In this document: in pieces, positions 37,842 through 47,642 of the stretch | Position numbering within the stretch: position 1 is the first letter of the stretch | Layout: every line of letters begins with the position of its first letter | The notes under the pieces: model-generated | What the model saw: the letters and a program-made list of their open reading frames with translations, nothing else | Told to the model about the DNA's origin: nothing | Database searches by the model: none | Translations under genes and position numbers: made by a program | Assembly: GCA_025210235.1 (NCBI GenBank) | Contig: JAOASG010000024.1 | Coordinates: 1 to 64,000, forward strand | Direction: 5' to 3' | Length of the DNA stretch: 64,000 bases | From: Vallitalea sp. | Lineage (GTDB): Bacteria > Bacillota > Clostridia > Lachnospirales > Vallitaleaceae

Positions 37842-38504
37842 ATGAATGCAACTAATAGAAAAAGAACTCTTGCGTCTGATGCTTACAAAATAATAAAAGA
37901 AAAAATTATATTTTGTGAATATTCACCAGGACAATTACTTAATTTAAGGGCATTGACCGAAGAGATAGGTTTTAAAAGTTTTACTCCAGTAAGAGAAGCA
38001 TTGGTATCTTTACGAGATGAAGATCTAGTTAAGATAGTACCACGTCAAGGTATGTTTGTTTCTGAATTATCACTAAATGATGTAACGGACAATTATCAGA
38101 TTAGAGAAATTATTGAACCAACTACACTGGGTATTACATGTCCTTTAATAAAAAAAGAGACAATTAAGTATTATAGAGAAAAATTTGAAGAAATAATAAA
38201 AACAGAAGACTCGATAGATTATCTGGAATATTTAAAAGTTGATATGGATTTTCATATAGATTTAATTAAACCTTTAAATAATAATAATCTAAGTTCAATC
38301 TTAAAAAATATCTATGAGCAAAATACTCGTTATAGAATGGCTTGCTTTAAAAAAAGATTGCCAGAAGTTATGATATTAGAGCATATAGAAATTCTTGATA
38401 CTATTGAAGAAAAAGATTCTCAAAAAGCTAGTATGGTATTAAAAAAACATATTATCAATTCTCGAAATGCATTAATATCACAGAAACTTGGATTAGTTGA
38501 TTAA
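37842..38504 (+). CDS. GntR-family regulator (FadR/FCD subfamily)
   Basis: 220 residues. Winged helix at about 8-75 (DAYKIIKEKIIFCEYSPGQL, then TPVREALVSLRDEDLVKIVP, RQGMFVSEL), followed by an all-helical FCD ligand domain with metal-type His and Asp residues (DMDFHIDLI, HIEILDTI). FCD regulators commonly sense sugar acids or organic acids. As the first gene of the catabolic island it probably controls 38808-56000. AGGAGG lies before the ATG. Confidence 0.9.
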   Translation: MNATNRKRTLASDAYKIIKEKIIFCEYSPGQLLNLRALTEEIGFKSFTPVREALVSLRDEDLVKIVPRQGMFVSELSLNDVTDNYQIREIIEPTTLGITCPLIKKETIKYYREKFEEIIKTEDSIDYLEYLKVDMDFHIDLIKPLNNNNLSSILKNIYEQNTRYRMACFKKRLPEVMILEHIEILDTIEEKDSQKASMVLKKHIINSRNALISQKLGLVD

Positions 38505-38807
38505 TAATACATATTCTTTAATTAAATATTTTGGATGTTAAATATTATAATTCAGAATATTCGATATCCAATTTAATAAAAAACATGTAACTATTTACTA
38601 ATTTATTATATAGGGAGGAGAAAGAATAAAATACTGAACATTTTTATCAAATTGAAACAAATTTTTATCTGGCAAGAAAATCATATTTATGCTGTCAATC
38701 TGAGCTGTTGCAAAGGGTACTTAAGAAAAAAAATGAATTTTTAAATATCTTTAACATACTTAGGGAAATATAAATGTATTGCAAATAACTATACAAGAGG
38801 AGGCAAT
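38505..38807 (+). other. Intergenic region between gntR and the sugar ABC genes
   Basis: A hairpin at 38533-38569 (GGATGT/ATATCC and AATATT/AATATT with an internal loop) may end the gntR transcript. An isolated GGGAGGAG at about 38614 is not followed by a start codon. No clear -35/-10 pair or catabolite-repression site was found, so the promoter of the ABC genes is unplaced. Confidence 0.4.
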
Positions 38808-40148
38808 ATGAAAAAATTTATATGTATCTTAATATGTGCCGTAATGGCAGTAGGGATTTTTAGTGGATGTGGAGCCAAAAATGATGTTAAAACAAATGAT
38901 AATGAGCCAAAAAAACAAGAGGGTGAAACAGGATTAAAAGAAGGACAAGATCCTGTTGAGTTAGTTATTGAGAGTTGGAGAATGGATGATTTAGCAGTTT
39001 GGCAAGACAAGGTTTTACCTGTTTTTCATGAAAAGTATCCAAACATTAAAGTTGATTTTAGACCAGTAATAAATACTGAATATGGAACCTCACTTCCAAC
39101 GAAACTTACAGCTGGAACAGCAGGTGACATTATTATGGTTGAACCCTATGATTTTAGGGTTAAATTATATGAAGATGGATTGCTGGAAAAATTAAATGAT
39201 ATTGATGAACTTGGAACAGAGAATTTTGAAAAATGGGCTTTAAGTGCATGGAGTACAGATGATGGAGATGTATTTGCAGTACCTTTGGCTTCAGTCCTTC
39301 ATGGGTTTATTTACAATAAAGATATTTTTGAGGAATTGGGTTTAACAGAGCCAGAAACAGAGCAAGAATTTTTGGAACTTTTAGAAGCAGTTAAAAAAGA
39401 TGGAAAATACACTCCATTAGCAATGGGTTCAGCGTCATCATTTGTACCTGGAATTCTTGGCTTTGATTTGACTGTTCCTAATTACTGTAAAGGCGAAGAA
39501 GGAAGACTAGGTTTAATTGAGGGTACACAGAAATTTACTGATTCAGCATATGTGAATACTTGGAAGTATTTACAGAAATGGATTCCTTATTTGCCAGAAG
39601 GTTATGAGTCAATTTCATATAGTGATATGCAAAATCTTTTCACTTTAGGAAAAGCAGCAGTATATCCTGCTGGTTCTTGGGAAATTTCTATTTTTAATAA
39701 TCAGATTGGCGATGCATTTAAGTTAGGTGCATTTGCTCCTCCGGTACAGAATAAGGGAGATCAAGGATATATTAATAACCATCCTGATATGGGATTAGCA
39801 TTAAACGCGAAGACTAAGCATCCTAAAGAGGCAAGAACATTTTTGAAATGGATTACTACATCTGAATTTGCTAATTTATGGAATGATGCATTGCCAGGTT
39901 TCTTTAATCTTACTAAACATAAGGTTGAAGTAAAAGATCCGTTAGCGCAGACATTTTTAAGCTGGCAAGAAACACGTTTATCGACACCAAGAATAGCTTA
40001 TCAGATTCTTTCTCGAGGAGAACCTAATACTGATGCTGAGATTAATCGATTGACAACTTTGGTTATAAATAACAAGATGACTCCTGAAGAAGCCGCAGCA
40101 ACAATTCAAAAGGGCTTAGAGTCATGGTATAAACCACAAGCAAATTAA
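38808..40148 (+). CDS. Sugar ABC transporter substrate-binding lipoprotein (CUT1 type)
   Basis: 446 residues. Lipoprotein signal with GIFSGC (Cys21). The SBP_bac_1-type domain includes VLPVFHEKYPNIKVDF, AGTAGDIIMVEP and SWEISIFNNQIG. It binds an oligosaccharide outside the cell for the permeases at 40301 and 41243. GAGGAGG before the ATG. A stable hairpin follows at 40206, before the first permease gene. Confidence 0.92.
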   Translation: MKKFICILICAVMAVGIFSGCGAKNDVKTNDNEPKKQEGETGLKEGQDPVELVIESWRMDDLAVWQDKVLPVFHEKYPNIKVDFRPVINTEYGTSLPTKLTAGTAGDIIMVEPYDFRVKLYEDGLLEKLNDIDELGTENFEKWALSAWSTDDGDVFAVPLASVLHGFIYNKDIFEELGLTEPETEQEFLELLEAVKKDGKYTPLAMGSASSFVPGILGFDLTVPNYCKGEEGRLGLIEGTQKFTDSAYVNTWKYLQKWIPYLPEGYESISYSDMQNLFTLGKAAVYPAGSWEISIFNNQIGDAFKLGAFAPPVQNKGDQGYINNHPDMGLALNAKTKHPKEARTFLKWITTSEFANLWNDALPGFFNLTKHKVEVKDPLAQTFLSWQETRLSTPRIAYQILSRGEPNTDAEINRLTTLVINNKMTPEEAAATIQKGLESWYKPQAN

Positions 40149-40205
40149 TAATTTAAATTAAAAGAACTTCTAACAAATAACTTCAACAGCTCAGATGATA
40201 TATAT

Positions 40206-40231
40206 GGTAGCAACACTAAAAGGTTGCTACC
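40206..40231 (+). other. Intercistronic hairpin after the binding-protein gene
   Basis: GGTAGCAAC and GTTGCTACC form a perfect 9-bp stem with an 8-nt loop and no T run. Such hairpins often protect the binding-protein part of an ABC transcript so that it is made in excess over the permeases. Confidence 0.7.
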
Positions 40232-40300
40232 ACCACATATAATTTAAAATTTTATCTAACTATTAGTTACCAGATATTTCTGAAGGAGTTGGTTATAATT

Positions 40301-41230
40301 ATGATAAAGAATAAAGTAGTTTATAAAAAAACTATACCAGTTCATATTATTGTCTTTTTATCACCTGCAATAATTATATACACTTTATTTATGATTTATC
40401 CAATATTTGACTCATTACTTCTAAGTTTTTTTAAATTTGATGTTAATAATTCTCCAACGTTTGTAGGTTTTCAAAATTATGCTACATTAATTATGGATTC
40501 TAGATGGCAAGATCAATTTTTGAATGCATTAAGAAACAGTTCTGTTTTTTTTGTGATTAATATGTTGATACAGAATCCTATAGCATTACTTTTAGCAGCA
40601 TTGTTGGCTTCAAAGATAAAAGGTGGGGCTATCTACCGAACATTACTCTATACGCCAACTACACTTTCTTTGGTTATTGTTGCGTTTGTCTGGCAACTAT
40701 TATTAAATCCTATGTGGGGAATTACTAAGAATATTTTATCTGCAATTGGTCTAGGTACTTATTTCAAACCTTGGTTGGGATTGGAAAATACCGCTTTAAT
40801 TGCACTAGCATTGATTTCATCTTGGCAATATATAGGTGTTCCTGTTTTGTTATATTATGCTTCATTAATTGGGATTCCTAAAGATTTACTAGATGCATCT
40901 CGTGTAGATGGTGCTAGTGATTTTAAAATATTTTGGAAGATAAAATTTCCTTTAATTATGCCAATCGTTGGAATTGTATCTTTGATGACATATGTTTTCA
41001 ATTTCAATGCATTTGATATAATTTATGCGTTAAAAGGTCCACTCGCAGGTCCTAATTTTTCCACCGATACTATGATGACTTTTTTCTTTAGGACCTATTT
41101 TGGTCATGAATTTCAGCAATCTAATCCAATAATGGGAACTACAATAGCGGGTACAATGTTTCTGCTTCTAATGATTGGTGTATTAGTATATTTCTTCTGG
41201 CAACGTAGAATTGAAAATTATGAGCTATAG
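40301..41230 (+). CDS. Sugar ABC transporter permease (MalF type)
   Basis: 309 residues, six membrane segments, with the EAA-type loop IPKDLLDASRVDGASDFKIF. ATG 40301 is preferred over TTG 40289 because AAGGAG at 40283 is too close to the TTG. Works with 38808 and 41243. No ATPase gene is present in the island. Confidence 0.9.
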   Translation: MIKNKVVYKKTIPVHIIVFLSPAIIIYTLFMIYPIFDSLLLSFFKFDVNNSPTFVGFQNYATLIMDSRWQDQFLNALRNSSVFFVINMLIQNPIALLLAALLASKIKGGAIYRTLLYTPTTLSLVIVAFVWQLLLNPMWGITKNILSAIGLGTYFKPWLGLENTALIALALISSWQYIGVPVLLYYASLIGIPKDLLDASRVDGASDFKIFWKIKFPLIMPIVGIVSLMTYVFNFNAFDIIYALKGPLAGPNFSTDTMMTFFFRTYFGHEFQQSNPIMGTTIAGTMFLLLMIGVLVYFFWQRRIENYEL

Positions 41231-41242
41231 AGGTGAAAATAA

Positions 41243-42061
41243 ATGAAGAGTAAGTTCATTTTTAAACATTTAATATTAATGTTTTTTAGTTTTTTAGCTA
41301 TAGGTCCGGTATTAATTGTTATAATAAATTCATTTAAGACAAGAACAGCAATTTTTGGGAATCCATATGAATTACCAAATATGAAAACTTTTAGCGTAAT
41401 TGGTTATAAGACAGTTCAAGCTCGTTCTAATTTTGGAACCTATTATTTCAATAGCTTAGTAATAACAATAGCTTCTCTTTTGCTTATTTTATTTTTTTCT
41501 TCAATGGTAGCATACGCATTGTCAGAATATAATTTCAAAGGCAATGGCTTAATTTATATATATTTTATAATAGGATTAATTATCCCTATTAGACTAGGAT
41601 CAGTAAGTCTGTTACGTTTAATTGTATCTTTAAATCTTATAGATAAATTACTTTCATTAATCCTTGTATATACAGCTCAAGGATTACCGATGGCTGTTTT
41701 TGTATTAACTCAATTTATGCGTAAAATACCTAAAGCGTTAAAAGAAGCTGCACGTATACAAGGGGCAAGTGAATATCGTATTTATTGGTTGGTATTACCA
41801 CTTATTCGTCCAGCAATTGCAACAGTTGCAGCGTTCACTATGATTCCTATTTGGAATGACATTTGGTTTCCTCTTATTTTAACTTCAGGAGAAAAGTCTA
41901 AGACTGTAACAATGGGAGCTCAACAATTTTTAGGTCAATTTGCAAATGATTGGAATGCTGTTTTAGCCGCTTTGTCCATGGCAATAATTCCAGTATTGAT
42001 TTTGTATTATATTTTCTCTAAACAACTATTGCGAGGCCTAACAGCTGGAGCTATAAAATAG
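41243..42061 (+). CDS. Sugar ABC transporter permease (MalG type)
   Basis: 272 residues, about six membrane segments, EAA loop PKALKEAARIQGASEYRIYW and the usual C-terminal ending LRGLTAGAIK. Twelve bp after the MalF-type gene. Like most clostridial sugar importers without their own ATPase, it probably shares an MsmX-type ATPase encoded elsewhere. Confidence 0.92.
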   Translation: MKSKFIFKHLILMFFSFLAIGPVLIVIINSFKTRTAIFGNPYELPNMKTFSVIGYKTVQARSNFGTYYFNSLVITIASLLLILFFSSMVAYALSEYNFKGNGLIYIYFIIGLIIPIRLGSVSLLRLIVSLNLIDKLLSLILVYTAQGLPMAVFVLTQFMRKIPKALKEAARIQGASEYRIYWLVLPLIRPAIATVAAFTMIPIWNDIWFPLILTSGEKSKTVTMGAQQFLGQFANDWNAVLAALSMAIIPVLILYYIFSKQLLRGLTAGAIK

Positions 42062-42161
42062 GAAATAAAAGTTAGCAAGAGTTTTATGAAATATAATAAG
42101 AAATTCGTTTTAAATATAATTAAATAAAATGGTGTGAGTCCATTGGAACAGGAGGTTAGGT

Positions 42162-45100
42162 ATGCATAAATATCGATTAACAATATCTAAGATAAAATCT
42201 CATCTTGAAAGAATTAAGCCTTATGTCAATGAAAAACAAAAGTCATTAGAGGCTTTTAAGGTCATGTTTACTAATGAAAATTTAATTGGCAACAATGTTA
42301 ATGACGAAGATTGGCAGACAATTCAGCCAGGTGAGTATTGGGGAGGACTAAGGAAAGATTTTGTATTAAGGACATCCTTTAATGTGTCAAAAAACTGGAG
42401 TAACAGGGCCTCGTTTATGTTAAAAATTGGAAATAGCAAAAGTTTGGAGGCTTTATCATTTTTGTATGGACCAGAAGCATTGCTTTATATTGATGGAGAG
42501 CTTTGCTGTGGATTAGATCCAAACAGACAACGTATTGATATTCCAGAAAAGTATTTGGATGGGGAAAATCATCTTCTTGCATTAGCTGGATGGACAGGCA
42601 TTAAAGATGAACTATATGAAATGGAATTACCCAGGATAGTTGCAGTTAATGAGAGTATGCAAACATTTATCTACAAAGTTGAAGTAGTACTTGATGTACT
42701 CAAGAGTATTGGTGATGGTCATTATGGATATGGTCCTATGTTGACTACCTTAAATGAAATTTTTTTGATGTTGCCTAATTACAAAGAGGATAAACAAAAG
42801 TTTTATTTAAGTATTAAACAAGGTAATAAAAGTATTGATGAGAAGATTATCAAAATAGGTTTATCTGATGAAGTCACCGTATATGCATGTGGTCATGGTC
42901 ACCTTGATCTTGCTTGGCTATGGACTATAAGCCAGACAAAGAAAAAAGGAGCTAGAACATTTAGCAATGTCTTACGATTAATGGATAAGTATCCTGAGTT
43001 TTATTTTTCTCAAAGTCAACCAAATTTGTATGAATTTATTGAAATAAATTATCCAGAAATATTTAAAAAGATTGTTAATCGTATTAAAGAAGGACGCTGG
43101 GAACCTATGGGTGGTATGTGGGTTGAATCTGACTGTAATATTACTGGTGCTGAATCTTTGGCAAGGCAATTTTTGCTAGGGAGACAGTATTATGATGAAA
43201 AATTTGACGGTAAGGATTCAAAAGTTGTGTGGTTACCAGATACATTTGGTTTTCCGTGGCAGATGCCTCAATTAATGAAACAAGCTGGTATTGAATATTT
43301 TGCCACAGCTAAGTTAAGTTGGAATCAGTATAATCGAATGCCTTATGATAGCTTTTGGTGGCAAGGACTTGATGGTACTTCCACATTAACACAGCTTGTA
43401 ACAACATCTAAACCAGGTTGGTGGGGAGCTACCTATAGTGCTGATTTAACTGTAGACGAAATTAACGTTACATGGGAGAAAACCCAGAATAAAGAATTGA
43501 ACAACTGTTTGTTAATTCCTTATGGAATAGGTGATGGCGGTGGAGGCCCTACTGAGGAAATGGTGGAAAAGGCACAGATTATGAAAGATTTTCCACATTT
43601 GCCAAAAGTTAAAACAGCAAAAGTTATTGATTTTTTTGAAGACATGACAGAAGAAAAGAAATGCAAGTTGCCAGTTTGGAATGATGAATTATATTTTGAA
43701 TTACATCGAGGAACTTATACGAGCCAAGCAAAGATAAAATACAATAATAGATTATGCGAACGTATACTACATAATGGGGAATTTTTATCAACTATGGCAA
43801 TGATAAATGCTAATTTTAAGTATCCTCATGAGATGTTCAATACATTATGGAAATTATTATGTTTAAATCAGTTTCATGATATAATTCCAGGTTCATCTAT
43901 TGAAGATGTTTATGTTGATAGCATGAAGGATTATAAGAAGATACTAGAAGATGGTGAACACATTTGTTTAGAAGCACTTTCGGCTATTGAATCAACACTT
44001 CCGAATGAGACAGATATGGTTATAGTTAATCCAACATCATTTAATCGTTCAGGTGCTATATATGTTGAAAATATTGAAGATAACTATGATTTGATTTCTT
44101 TTGATAATGAACAAATAGATATTCAATATTTAACTAGGGGTGCAGTTATTAACTTACCAGATGTTCCTTCATATGGTTATTTGGCATTAAAGAAAGTAGA
44201 TAAAAGTCTTGTTGAAAGAAAAGATGAAACTAGTCAAGCCAGTGTTGAGATGAAATCAAGTAATAAACTAGAAGGTGTTGTAATAAGTGAAGAAAACCAT
44301 AGTTACATTATGGAAAATAACATAATTCGTTTGGCAATCAGTAAAGAAGGAACTATAATCAGTTTGTTTGATAAAGAGTTTAATCGTGAGCTTGTAGCTA
44401 ACAATCATGGTATCAATAAATTGAAAGTATATGAAGATTATCCTCTTGATTGGGATGCTTGGGATATTGATATTTTTTATGATGAAAAATCTATTGTAGC
44501 TAGTTGTAAAAGCATTGATATTATTGATCAGGGTAAGTTATACGGATGTATTCAAATTGAAAGTAGTATTTATTCGAGCAAAATTATTCAAAGAATTGAA
44601 CTCTATTATGATAGTAAGCAAGTTGATTTTTCAACAACGGTGTATTGGAATGAAAGAAACAGATTACTAAAAGCAGAATTTCCTGTAAATATAATTAGTC
44701 CAAAAGCCACTTATGATATTCAGTGGGGAAATATTGAAAGAAATACTCATAATAATACATCGTGGGATATTAGTCAATTTGAAAGTTGTGGACACAAGTG
44801 GATTGATATTAGTGAAGGAGACTATGGTGTTAGTATTTTAAATGATTCTAAATATGGACATCATGTGAAGAACAATATAATGTCAATGACATTGCTTCGT
44901 AGCGCTACTTTTCCAGATCCAAATGCAGATATTGGAACTCATTATTTTAAGTACAGTATATATCCTCATAAAGGTGATTGGAGATCAGGCACAGCTAAAA
45001 AAGCATATGAACTTAATTATCCAGTAATTGTACATCACGTTGGAAAACCAAGTGGAAATAATGGAAATGGCAAATATTCATTTGCCCAAGTAGATAACAA

Positions 45101-45332
45101 TAATATCATTATTGAAACTATAAAATGTGCTGAAAATGACAAAGCTGTTGTTATAAGAGCTTATGAAAATAATAGAACAAGAGGATCTGTTAACTTAAGT
45201 GTAGATACAAATATTGCAAGTGGAATTGAAAGTAACATATTGGAAGAAGAACTTGGTAATCTTATAGTAAATGATAATAGCATTAGGTTTGATACAAAGC
45301 CTTATGAGATTAAAACAATAATAGTAAAATAA
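42162..45332 (+). CDS. Alpha-mannosidase, glycoside hydrolase family 38
   Basis: 1056 residues, usual for bacterial GH38. Zinc ligands His247 and Asp249 in CGHGHLDLAW; probable nucleophile Asp324 in GGMWVESDCN; WLPDTFGFPWQMPQLM and a second zinc-type His in QFHDIIPGSS. C-terminal beta domains follow from about 650. It cleaves alpha-mannosides in the cytosol (no signal peptide) after import through the ABC system just upstream. ManA at 54945 can take up the mannose branch after phosphorylation. Confidence 0.93.
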   Translation: MHKYRLTISKIKSHLERIKPYVNEKQKSLEAFKVMFTNENLIGNNVNDEDWQTIQPGEYWGGLRKDFVLRTSFNVSKNWSNRASFMLKIGNSKSLEALSFLYGPEALLYIDGELCCGLDPNRQRIDIPEKYLDGENHLLALAGWTGIKDELYEMELPRIVAVNESMQTFIYKVEVVLDVLKSIGDGHYGYGPMLTTLNEIFLMLPNYKEDKQKFYLSIKQGNKSIDEKIIKIGLSDEVTVYACGHGHLDLAWLWTISQTKKKGARTFSNVLRLMDKYPEFYFSQSQPNLYEFIEINYPEIFKKIVNRIKEGRWEPMGGMWVESDCNITGAESLARQFLLGRQYYDEKFDGKDSKVVWLPDTFGFPWQMPQLMKQAGIEYFATAKLSWNQYNRMPYDSFWWQGLDGTSTLTQLVTTSKPGWWGATYSADLTVDEINVTWEKTQNKELNNCLLIPYGIGDGGGGPTEEMVEKAQIMKDFPHLPKVKTAKVIDFFEDMTEEKKCKLPVWNDELYFELHRGTYTSQAKIKYNNRLCERILHNGEFLSTMAMINANFKYPHEMFNTLWKLLCLNQFHDIIPGSSIEDVYVDSMKDYKKILEDGEHICLEALSAIESTLPNETDMVIVNPTSFNRSGAIYVENIEDNYDLISFDNEQIDIQYLTRGAVINLPDVPSYGYLALKKVDKSLVERKDETSQASVEMKSSNKLEGVVISEENHSYIMENNIIRLAISKEGTIISLFDKEFNRELVANNHGINKLKVYEDYPLDWDAWDIDIFYDEKSIVASCKSIDIIDQGKLYGCIQIESSIYSSKIIQRIELYYDSKQVDFSTTVYWNERNRLLKAEFPVNIISPKATYDIQWGNIERNTHNNTSWDISQFESCGHKWIDISEGDYGVSILNDSKYGHHVKNNIMSMTLLRSATFPDPNADIGTHYFKYSIYPHKGDWRSGTAKKAYELNYPVIVHHVGKPSGNNGNGKYSFAQVDNNNIIIETIKCAENDKAVVIRAYENNRTRGSVNLSVDTNIASGIESNILEEELGNLIVNDNSIRFDTKPYEIKTIIVK

Positions 45333-45362
45333 AATGATTAAGACAAAATAATTAGGAGGTAA

Positions 45363-46382
45363 ATGATGAAAGCACTTGTTGTTAATAAAAATGAAACACT
45401 AGAATATAAGGAAATTGAAAGACCTATAATAGGTAAAAAGGAAGTATTAATTAAAGTTGCAGGTTGTGGTATCTGTGGTACTGATATGCATGTTTATAAA
45501 GGTATGGAAAATAGCTGGCCATTACCAGGAGTAAGAGGTCACGAATTTGCAGGTATTATTGAAGAATGTGGTGATGAGGTTGACAGATTTTCCGTTGGCG
45601 ACCGTGTTGTAGTACAACCTATGTTATATTGTGGTCATTGTGAAAACTGTAGATCAGGTAAAACAAATTTATGTAAGAATACTAAGCTAGTTGGCGGTGA
45701 ATTAAATGGTGGATTCAGTGAGTATGCCAAAATGCCAGAGCATTATGTTTTTCATTTGCCAAATAATGTGGATACAGCTTATTATTCATTAGTTGAACCA
45801 GTGGCAACATCTATACATGGTTTAAAAGACCGTATATCAACATATACTAAATCAATGGTTATTTTTGGTGCAGGAGCACAAGGTCTAATACTAGTTCAAC
45901 TTGCTAAACACTTAGGTGTTAATACGATTATTGCTGTTGATGTAGTAAAAAGCAGATTAGAAAAAGCTATAGAGTGTGGAGCCACTTATACAGTTAATGG
46001 TATGGAAGCAAATGCTATGGATCAAGTTAGAGAATTTTTAAATGGTGATTTAGCAGAATGTGTTGTAGATGCCGCAGGTATTTCTATAACAAGACAACAA
46101 GCTATAGAAGTGTTAAAACCAAATGGTGTAGCTATATTCTTGGCACTTGGAGCTAAGGAAACTTCAATTGATTTTATGTCATTGGTTACTAAAGAATTTA
46201 AACTTTATGGTACTCAATGTTATACAGATGAAGATATTCAAAAAGCTATTGAATTTATTAGTACAGGTGTTATTGATGCTGAGAAAATCATCAAAAAAGT
46301 GCCATTAGCTGATGGTAGCAATGCTTTTGAACAATTGGCAACTAATTTAGAGTATGGTATTAAAGTGGTTTTAGTACCGTAG
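45363..46382 (+). CDS. Zinc-dependent alcohol/polyol dehydrogenase (MDR family)
   Basis: 339 residues. Catalytic zinc site CGICGTDMHVYKG and GHEFAGII; structural zinc Cys cluster CGHCENCRSGKTNLC; nucleotide fold VIFGAGAQGLILVQLA. Similar to sorbitol, threonine and galactitol-phosphate dehydrogenases. In this cluster it probably oxidises a sugar, polyol or sugar acid to an oxo compound that feeds the RuBisCO-like step. Two adjacent ATGs (45363 and 45366) both suit the AGGAGG site. Confidence 0.9.
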   Translation: MMKALVVNKNETLEYKEIERPIIGKKEVLIKVAGCGICGTDMHVYKGMENSWPLPGVRGHEFAGIIEECGDEVDRFSVGDRVVVQPMLYCGHCENCRSGKTNLCKNTKLVGGELNGGFSEYAKMPEHYVFHLPNNVDTAYYSLVEPVATSIHGLKDRISTYTKSMVIFGAGAQGLILVQLAKHLGVNTIIAVDVVKSRLEKAIECGATYTVNGMEANAMDQVREFLNGDLAECVVDAAGISITRQQAIEVLKPNGVAIFLALGAKETSIDFMSLVTKEFKLYGTQCYTDEDIQKAIEFISTGVIDAEKIIKKVPLADGSNAFEQLATNLEYGIKVVLVP

Positions 46383-46397
46383 AAAGATGAGGTTAAT

Positions 46398-47642
46398 ATG
46401 GAAAAAAATATTGTTATTATAGGTACTTTAGATACAAAAGGCGTAGAATTTACTTTTTTAAAAGATGAAATAGAAAAGCTTGGTGTGGGGACTACTGTTA
46501 TTGATTGTGGAATTATTGGTGAACCAATGATGAAAAGTGATATTACAAGATTTCAAGTAGCAGAAAGTATGGAGACCTCTATTGAAGCAATCATTGAAAA
46601 ACGAGATAAAAATGCAGCAATTAAGACTATGACTAAGGGCGTTAAGAAAGTAGTTATGAATTTATATAGTAAGGGAAAAGTTCAAGGCGTAATTTCACTT
46701 GGCGGTGTACAAGGTACTGTACTTGCTACTGAAGCAATGAAAAGTCTTCCAGTAGGTGTTCCAAAAGTTATGGTGTCAACTGTTGCTAATGGTAAGGCTA
46801 CTTTTGGACCTTTTATTGGAACAAAGGATGTAACAATGATTCATTCTGTTGCTGATATTTCAGGATTAAACATGATTACTAGAAAGGTGTTTAAAGAAGC
46901 CGCAGGAGCTATTGTAGGTATGGTTAATAATGCATATTGTGAAGATAATAATATTAAACCAACAATTGGTTTAACAATGGCAGGTGTAACAACACCTTGT
47001 GCAATGAAAGCAAGAGAAGTTTTGGAAGAATTAGGTTATGAGGTTATCACTTTTCACTGTAATGGAATTGGTGCAAAAGCTATGGAAGAGTTAGTTATGG
47101 AAGATAAATTAGCTGGAGTCCTTGATCTAAGTCCTCATGATATAACAGATGGATTATTTGATGGTTTAATGCCAGCATATGAAGACCGATTAAAAGTTAC
47201 TACACAAAGAGGGATTCCACAAGTCATCATACCAGGTTGCGCAGACATAATTCTATATGGAGGATTGGATAATGTACCAGAAGATAAGCTTAAGAGAAAA
47301 TTAGTTGAACATAATCCAATTCATACTCATGTAAAAGCAAATTATGATGAAATGAAAATGGTAGGACGATACATTGCTAATCGAACAGTTACAAGTAAAG
47401 GTTCAGTTGGTATTGTTGTACCAGAAGGTGGCTTTAGTCAGTTAAATTGTGTAGGTGGACCAATTTTTGAACCTGAATCAGATCGCGGTTTTGCAGATGG
47501 AATTCTCGAAGTAAAGAATGAAAGTAGCCAACAAAATATTGAACTAATTAAATCAAAAGCACATATCAACGATGATAAATTTGCAATAGAAATAGCTAAT
47601 CTATTACATAGATATATTAAGGAGGTAAGAGATGCTCGATAA
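46398..47642 (+). CDS. UPF0261 (Tm-1-like) protein
   Basis: 414 residues and full length for UPF0261. The N-terminal Tm-1-type domain begins IVIIGTLDTKGVEFTFLKDE and includes QGVISLGGVQGTVLATEAM; the C-terminal half has MKAREVLEELGYEVITFHCN and GIVVPEGGFSQLN. The plant Tm-1 N-terminal domain binds ATP, but no enzyme activity is established for bacterial members. Its last 11 bp overlap the RuBisCO-like gene, which implies coupled translation and a joint function. An ATP-dependent step on the same substrate is an inference. Confidence 0.88.
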   Translation: MEKNIVIIGTLDTKGVEFTFLKDEIEKLGVGTTVIDCGIIGEPMMKSDITRFQVAESMETSIEAIIEKRDKNAAIKTMTKGVKKVVMNLYSKGKVQGVISLGGVQGTVLATEAMKSLPVGVPKVMVSTVANGKATFGPFIGTKDVTMIHSVADISGLNMITRKVFKEAAGAIVGMVNNAYCEDNNIKPTIGLTMAGVTTPCAMKAREVLEELGYEVITFHCNGIGAKAMEELVMEDKLAGVLDLSPHDITDGLFDGLMPAYEDRLKVTTQRGIPQVIIPGCADIILYGGLDNVPEDKLKRKLVEHNPIHTHVKANYDEMKMVGRYIANRTVTSKGSVGIVVPEGGFSQLNCVGGPIFEPESDRGFADGILEVKNESSQQNIELIKSKAHINDDKFAIEIANLLHRYIKEVRDAR